Below, piece by piece: positions 8,533 to 10,666 of a DNA stretch of 10,666 nucleotides. A program made the translations under genes and the position numbers. Within the stretch, counting starts at the first letter, position 1. Each line of letters starts with the position of its first letter. Origin of the DNA: Euperipatoides rowelli (Eukaryota > Onychophora > Udeonychophora > Euonychophora > Peripatopsidae); NCBI GenBank assembly GCA_003024985.2, contig PXIH01S0000020.1, one strand, 5' to 3'. The notes beneath the pieces are model-generated. The model saw only the letters and a list, made by a program, of their open reading frames with translations, was not told the DNA's origin and searched no databases.

Positions 8533-8576
8533 TGAAACCGCTTAAGTCTACATGAGACTTATTGTATGGTGACTAG
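8533..8576 (+). pseudogene. Inverted partial copy of the integrase remnant
   Basis: This 44-base stretch matches the reverse complement of 9216-9255 base for base except for two indels (six extra bases here, AAGTCT or equivalent, and two missing). On the plus strand, shifted frames read ILKPLK and then YMRLIVW, the segment that follows the zinc-binding histidines in retroviral-type integrases. It is therefore a piece of the same coding region as the minus-strand remnant, lying in opposite orientation about 640 bases away. Similarity fades on both sides, with only a short ATGAA word shared outside. It may be the edge of a second element or one arm of an inverted duplication. Confidence 0.65.
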
Positions 8577-8684
8577 ATTAAATCATGTTTTGTTGTATAT
8601 TAATCAGACAACACTGTCGTTTATTTCTCATTAAATAGTGGTGTGGCTTTATATGCCTTATTTTCTTCTTAAATGATGTTTACT

Positions 8685-8765
8685 TTATTAATAGCTCTGT
8701 GGATAAAAGTGTTGGCTCTAAGTTACTAAGGTTTCAGGTTCGAATCTGGCTGATTCCACTTTTTT
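8685..8765 (+). repeat. tRNA-like SINE head or tRNA pseudogene with RNA polymerase III boxes
   Basis: An A box, TAGCTCTGTGG (8692-8702), and a B box, GGTTCGAATCT (8737-8747), lie 34 bases apart, the spacing found in tRNA genes. An anticodon-like stem TTGG/CTAA sits between them. A terminal CCA (8757-8759 region) and then six T at 8760-8765, an RNA polymerase III stop signal, follow. It is not a working tRNA: the seven bases that should form the acceptor stem do not pair, and the T stem has mismatches. This is typical of tRNA-derived SINEs or retro-pseudogenes. No second full copy is present in the window to define a SINE body. Confidence 0.55.
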
Positions 8766-8879
8766 AATATGATTTTTTTTTCACTCAAAAAATGTTCCTA
8801 TATTTTTTTTTTAGTTTGTAAAAAATATTAAATTAAAATAATCATTAATATTCTATTAATAAAAACTAATTTGTATGTC

Positions 8880-9020
8880 CCATAGGATTAGCATGTAAAA
8901 AAGCCCCATAGGATTAGCATGCAAAAAGTCCCATAGGAATAACATGGCTCCTGCACGTGAAACTTTTTCATGTTAATTTGGTTTTTCCATAGGATTAACA
9001 TGGCTCCTGCGCCTGAAACT
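8880..9020. repeat. Four copies of a 16-bp word, two within a 34-bp repeat
   Basis: CCATAGGATTAGCATG occurs exactly at 8880-8895 and 8906-8921. CCATAGGAATAACATG (8931-8946) and CCATAGGATTAACATG (8987-9002) are variants. The last two copies extend into a 34-base repeat (8931-8964 and 8987-9020) agreeing at 31 positions and ending in TGAAACT. Start-to-start spacing is 26, 25 and 56 bases. The array overlaps the downstream part of the integrase remnant on the minus strand, so it may have grown by local duplication of that sequence. Spacing is too irregular and copies too few for a CRISPR array. Confidence 0.85.
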
Positions 9021-9424
9021 AAGTGGTCCAGAACTTTCATATAATATACTACTGTAATGAAATAAAATTGCACATTAAAAGGCCCAATACAGTCTACTTG
9101 AAATCTCTGCCATGGGCCACTAAGGAAATCTCACACAGCAATCTGGATTTTGCATGCTTAGGTCTGATAATTTTGGCAAAACCTCACGACTTAACCATGG
9201 GCTCAAAATCATAAACTAGTCACCATACAATAATAGTCTCATGTAAGCGGTTTCAGGTTCATCATACTTATGTGACTTTCATGCAATTTCTTTGACAATT
9301 TCTGCCAAAGTTGGCTGAGCACCACCGATATATAGCCCCGCAGCAGCACATGCATTTTTATTTGTTTCCCAAGGAATTGTAAAACATTTCTCCGACCAAA
9401 AAAAATTGATTAAAATTTATTATT
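9000..9424 (-). pseudogene. Retroviral-type integrase remnant (zinc domain and start of catalytic core)
   Basis: On the minus strand an open stretch from about 9424 reads NVLQFLGKQIKMHVLLRGYI and then WQKLSKKLHESHISMMNLKP, ending at TGA 9238-9236. LHESH (9286-9272) fits the two histidines of the HHCC zinc domain. The cysteine pair is damaged: a TGA at 9186-9184 sits near the first position and TGC (9178-9176, FCQNYQ) in a shifted frame fits the second. Then HACKIQIAV and, after a TGA, GPWQRFQVDCIGPF (9118-9077) match the entry to the catalytic core, with the first acidic residue of the DDE triad encoded at 9094-9092. FYFITVVYYMKVLDHL continues it. The integrase joins element DNA to the chromosome. 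The later D and E are not found. A Ty3/gypsy-like source is likely; a Ginger-type or other rve-bearing element is possible. Confidence 0.6.
9216..9255 (-). repeat. Inverted-repeat partner of 8533-8576
   Basis: Read on the minus strand, this lies inside the integrase remnant between the HHCC histidines and the damaged cysteine pair. All 38 alignable bases equal the plus-strand sequence at 8533-8576. The two copies differ only by the six-base and two-base indels, the second of which alters frame. Confidence 0.8.
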
Positions 9425-9745
9425 TTAATTATGTCTTGCTGTTCATTGAGCTCTGTACATACTGTATATTTCAATTCATCTAGGAATTAGCATAATTTTA
9501 ATGTAAATAAAAAGCATAAATATTGATGAGACAAGCTTATCTTAGTACCCATATTTTGTGTAAGCCTTGACCTTAGCAAAAATGGGATCTTCACTTAATT
9601 CTTTCTGAACATCCCACAGTTATAGGCAACCTCAACTCTTGCATGCTATTCAAATAACATATTCAGTTTTAAGGGCTCAAATAAATAATGCAAAAATGAT
9701 TTTAAGCATATTTATTTTTTCATTTGCATTAGAGTTGGGCATACA
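9425..9745. other. Spacer without a recognisable gene
   Basis: No coding motif, RNA gene or repeat was recognised. The sequence is A/T-rich, with some mixed-composition stretches at 9540-9660 that gave no readable family in any frame. Confidence 0.5.
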
Positions 9746-9800
9746 CAGGCCCGTAGCCAGGGGGGGGGGGCAGGTCGGGCGGCGCCCGTCCTGGAATACC
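9746..9800. mobile_element. Probable transposon terminus with 11-G run
   Basis: CAGGCCCGTAGCCAGG (9746-9761) leads into 11 G (9760-9770) and the GC-rich hairpin CGGGCGGCGCCCG (about 9776-9788). This is the only clearly GC-rich patch of the window. Termini that begin CAGGCCCGTAGCCAGG and run into G tracts are, to my knowledge, widespread interspersed repeats in invertebrate genomes and probably belong to a DNA transposon; I cannot confirm the superfamily. No matching opposite end is visible, and no target duplication could be defined. A tiny open frame at 9842-9949 follows. Confidence 0.4.
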
Positions 9801-9841
9801 GTTTGCCCAACCTAGCATATTACTGTTAAAAGTTATCACTT

Positions 9842-9949
9842 ATGAACAAATTCATTAAAAAAGATTTGCCGTCTATTATCGAAAATAAAGAACTTTTGGT
9901 CAATGAAATTTTTGATAAACAAGTTGAAGTTACTGAAAAGCTTTTATAA
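9842..9949 (+). other. 35-codon open frame beside the GC-rich terminus, doubtful
   Basis: An ATG at 9842 opens a frame that ends at TAA 9947-9949. Its product would be highly charged and helical (MNKFIKKDLPSIIENKEL...). It lies about 40 bases after the GC-rich terminus, where an internal gene of a transposon could begin, but no transposase domain can be read further on. A frame this short is expected by chance in such sequence. Confidence 0.15.
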
Positions 9950-10298
9950 TAAGAATTAATAACTAAATTATTATTGACACAACTTGTTATATTTAATATT
10001 ATATTTGTTATTTATCTGTCATTTTCATAACTTAGAATATTATGAAACAGTGGCTGTTATTCCATATAAGCAACTGCAGGAATGCTTGCTTGCGTTGTTA
10101 ATTTTGAAAAAAAAAAAAAAGTCTGATTACTCTTATAAACTGTATTGTATTTAAAATCTAAACTAGTTAACTTTATTTTCTATTTCCATAGCAGCTAAAC
10201 TGAAATAAATGTGATGATTAAAACATTATTTAATTTATTGTATTTGCTTCAGCTCTCAATCATATATTTTCTATCCCATCTTAGTTTTCTTAACCTGT
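9950..10298. other. A/T-rich spacer
   Basis: I see no gene, RNA or repeat apart from a 14-A run near 10107-10120. Confidence 0.5.
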
Positions 10299-10340
10299 TT
10301 AATCTAATAGGATCTTCTGGTGAAGATCCCATTAGGTTAA
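10299..10340. repeat. 19-bp hairpin with a four-base loop
   Basis: The arms at 10299-10317 and 10322-10340 are reverse complements at 17 of 19 positions, with the loop TGGT between. The inner nine bases before the first mismatch, including GATCTTC/GAAGATC, pair perfectly. One of the two mismatches is a T/G wobble on the plus strand. The length would suit a small structured RNA or the tip of a foldback transposon, but it is not a bacterial-type terminator context. No flanking target repeat was identified. Confidence 0.8.
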
Positions 10341-10666
10341 TAAATAAATAATCAAAGTTTATCTTTCAAAACTTTTATTATTTTTGCAAAAATATTTTTT
10401 TATATTTTTTTCATTTTTCATTGTGTTAACCAGATCACCAGGAGTCTATCCTTTACGCAGCAGGTTATAGAGCAGGTTAGCGCCAACAAGAGATTGACTA
10501 AAAAAAATGTAGATCACTTATTGTACATTTCTTTCTTTTATTTATTTATTTACCAAATTAGCCTGTCCTTTCACACAGATTGTGGTATTCCAGGACAATT
10601 GTTACAACAACAAAAAAAAAGACTAATAGAAAATCAAAAAAAAAAAAAAAAAAACAGATGTAAATT
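10341..10666. other. Spacer with possible retroelement tail pieces and an A run
   Basis: AGCAGGTTATAGAGCAGGTTAG at about 10459-10480 holds a short direct repeat of AGCAGGTTA. At 10530-10600, read on the minus strand, a short hairpin (TGTCCT/AGGACA) is followed by AATTTGGTAAATAAATAAA, which resembles the simple-repeat tail of some non-LTR retroelements. A run of 19 A occupies 10636-10654. None of this is decisive. Confidence 0.35.

Noticed and set aside
8880-9020. CRISPR-like array
   Set aside because: Only four copies with unequal spacing, 16-bp repeats and spacers of about 10 bases, in animal-type sequence.
9023-9214. 63-codon plus-strand open frame
   Set aside because: It is the antisense shadow of the minus-strand integrase remnant, which carries the conserved motifs.
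2908-9424. Polymerase (2908-5542) and integrase remnant (9000-9424) as parts of one Polinton
   Set aside because: They are more than 3 kb apart with unrelated repeats and a LINE piece between, and the integrase text looks more like a retroelement type. A shared origin cannot be excluded but is not supported here.
9788-10596. GTCCTGGAATACC at 9788-9800 and its reverse complement at 10584-10596 as terminal inverted repeats
   Set aside because: A 13-base match somewhere in a window this long is expected by chance, and similarity does not extend on either side.

Overview
This looks like a stretch of an animal nuclear genome. It is strongly A+T-rich by eye (around 70%, not computed), with long A/T runs, no bacterial-style gene packing and no intact long reading frame. 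The readable content is a graveyard of mobile elements in at least four states of decay. I cannot name the species. A low-GC invertebrate such as a cnidarian, mollusc or arthropod would fit, but this is inference from composition and element types only.

Layout: 1-1380 is A/T-rich spacer with a 12-G run. 1381-1617 is a less A/T-rich patch, open on both strands, that might be an exon. 1690-2790 is spacer. 2800-2906 is an imperfect foldback resembling hAT-type transposon ends. 2908-5542 (minus strand) holds the main find: a broken protein-primed family B DNA polymerase of the Polinton/Maverick (adintovirus-like) type. Reading its coding strand, one sees C2H2 zinc fingers, a long N-terminal region, a cysteine/histidine stretch, the Exo I region, an endonuclease VII-like zinc motif, Exo II, Exo III and polymerase motif A. 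The similarity stops next to the foldback, so motifs B and C are absent. Frameshifts and stops are scattered throughout, and the Exo I aspartate is replaced by asparagine.

To the right, 5606-5642 is a perfect 13-bp hairpin and 6160-6404 is a degenerate tandem duplication of about 120 bp. 7337-7560 (plus strand) is a short remnant of a LINE apurinic-type endonuclease with a TETWL motif. 8533-9424 is a composite: a retroviral-type integrase remnant on the minus strand (9000-9424), an inverted partial copy of it on the plus strand (8533-8576), a tRNA-like SINE head between them (8685-8765) and a four-copy short repeat (8880-9020). 9746-9800 is the only GC-rich patch and looks like a transposon terminus. 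10299-10340 is a strong 19-bp hairpin.

No cellular gene is identified with confidence. The pieces do not form a working system. They record successive insertions, internal duplications and inactivation of a large self-synthesising DNA transposon or viral relative, a non-LTR retroelement, an integrase-bearing element and short non-autonomous repeats.
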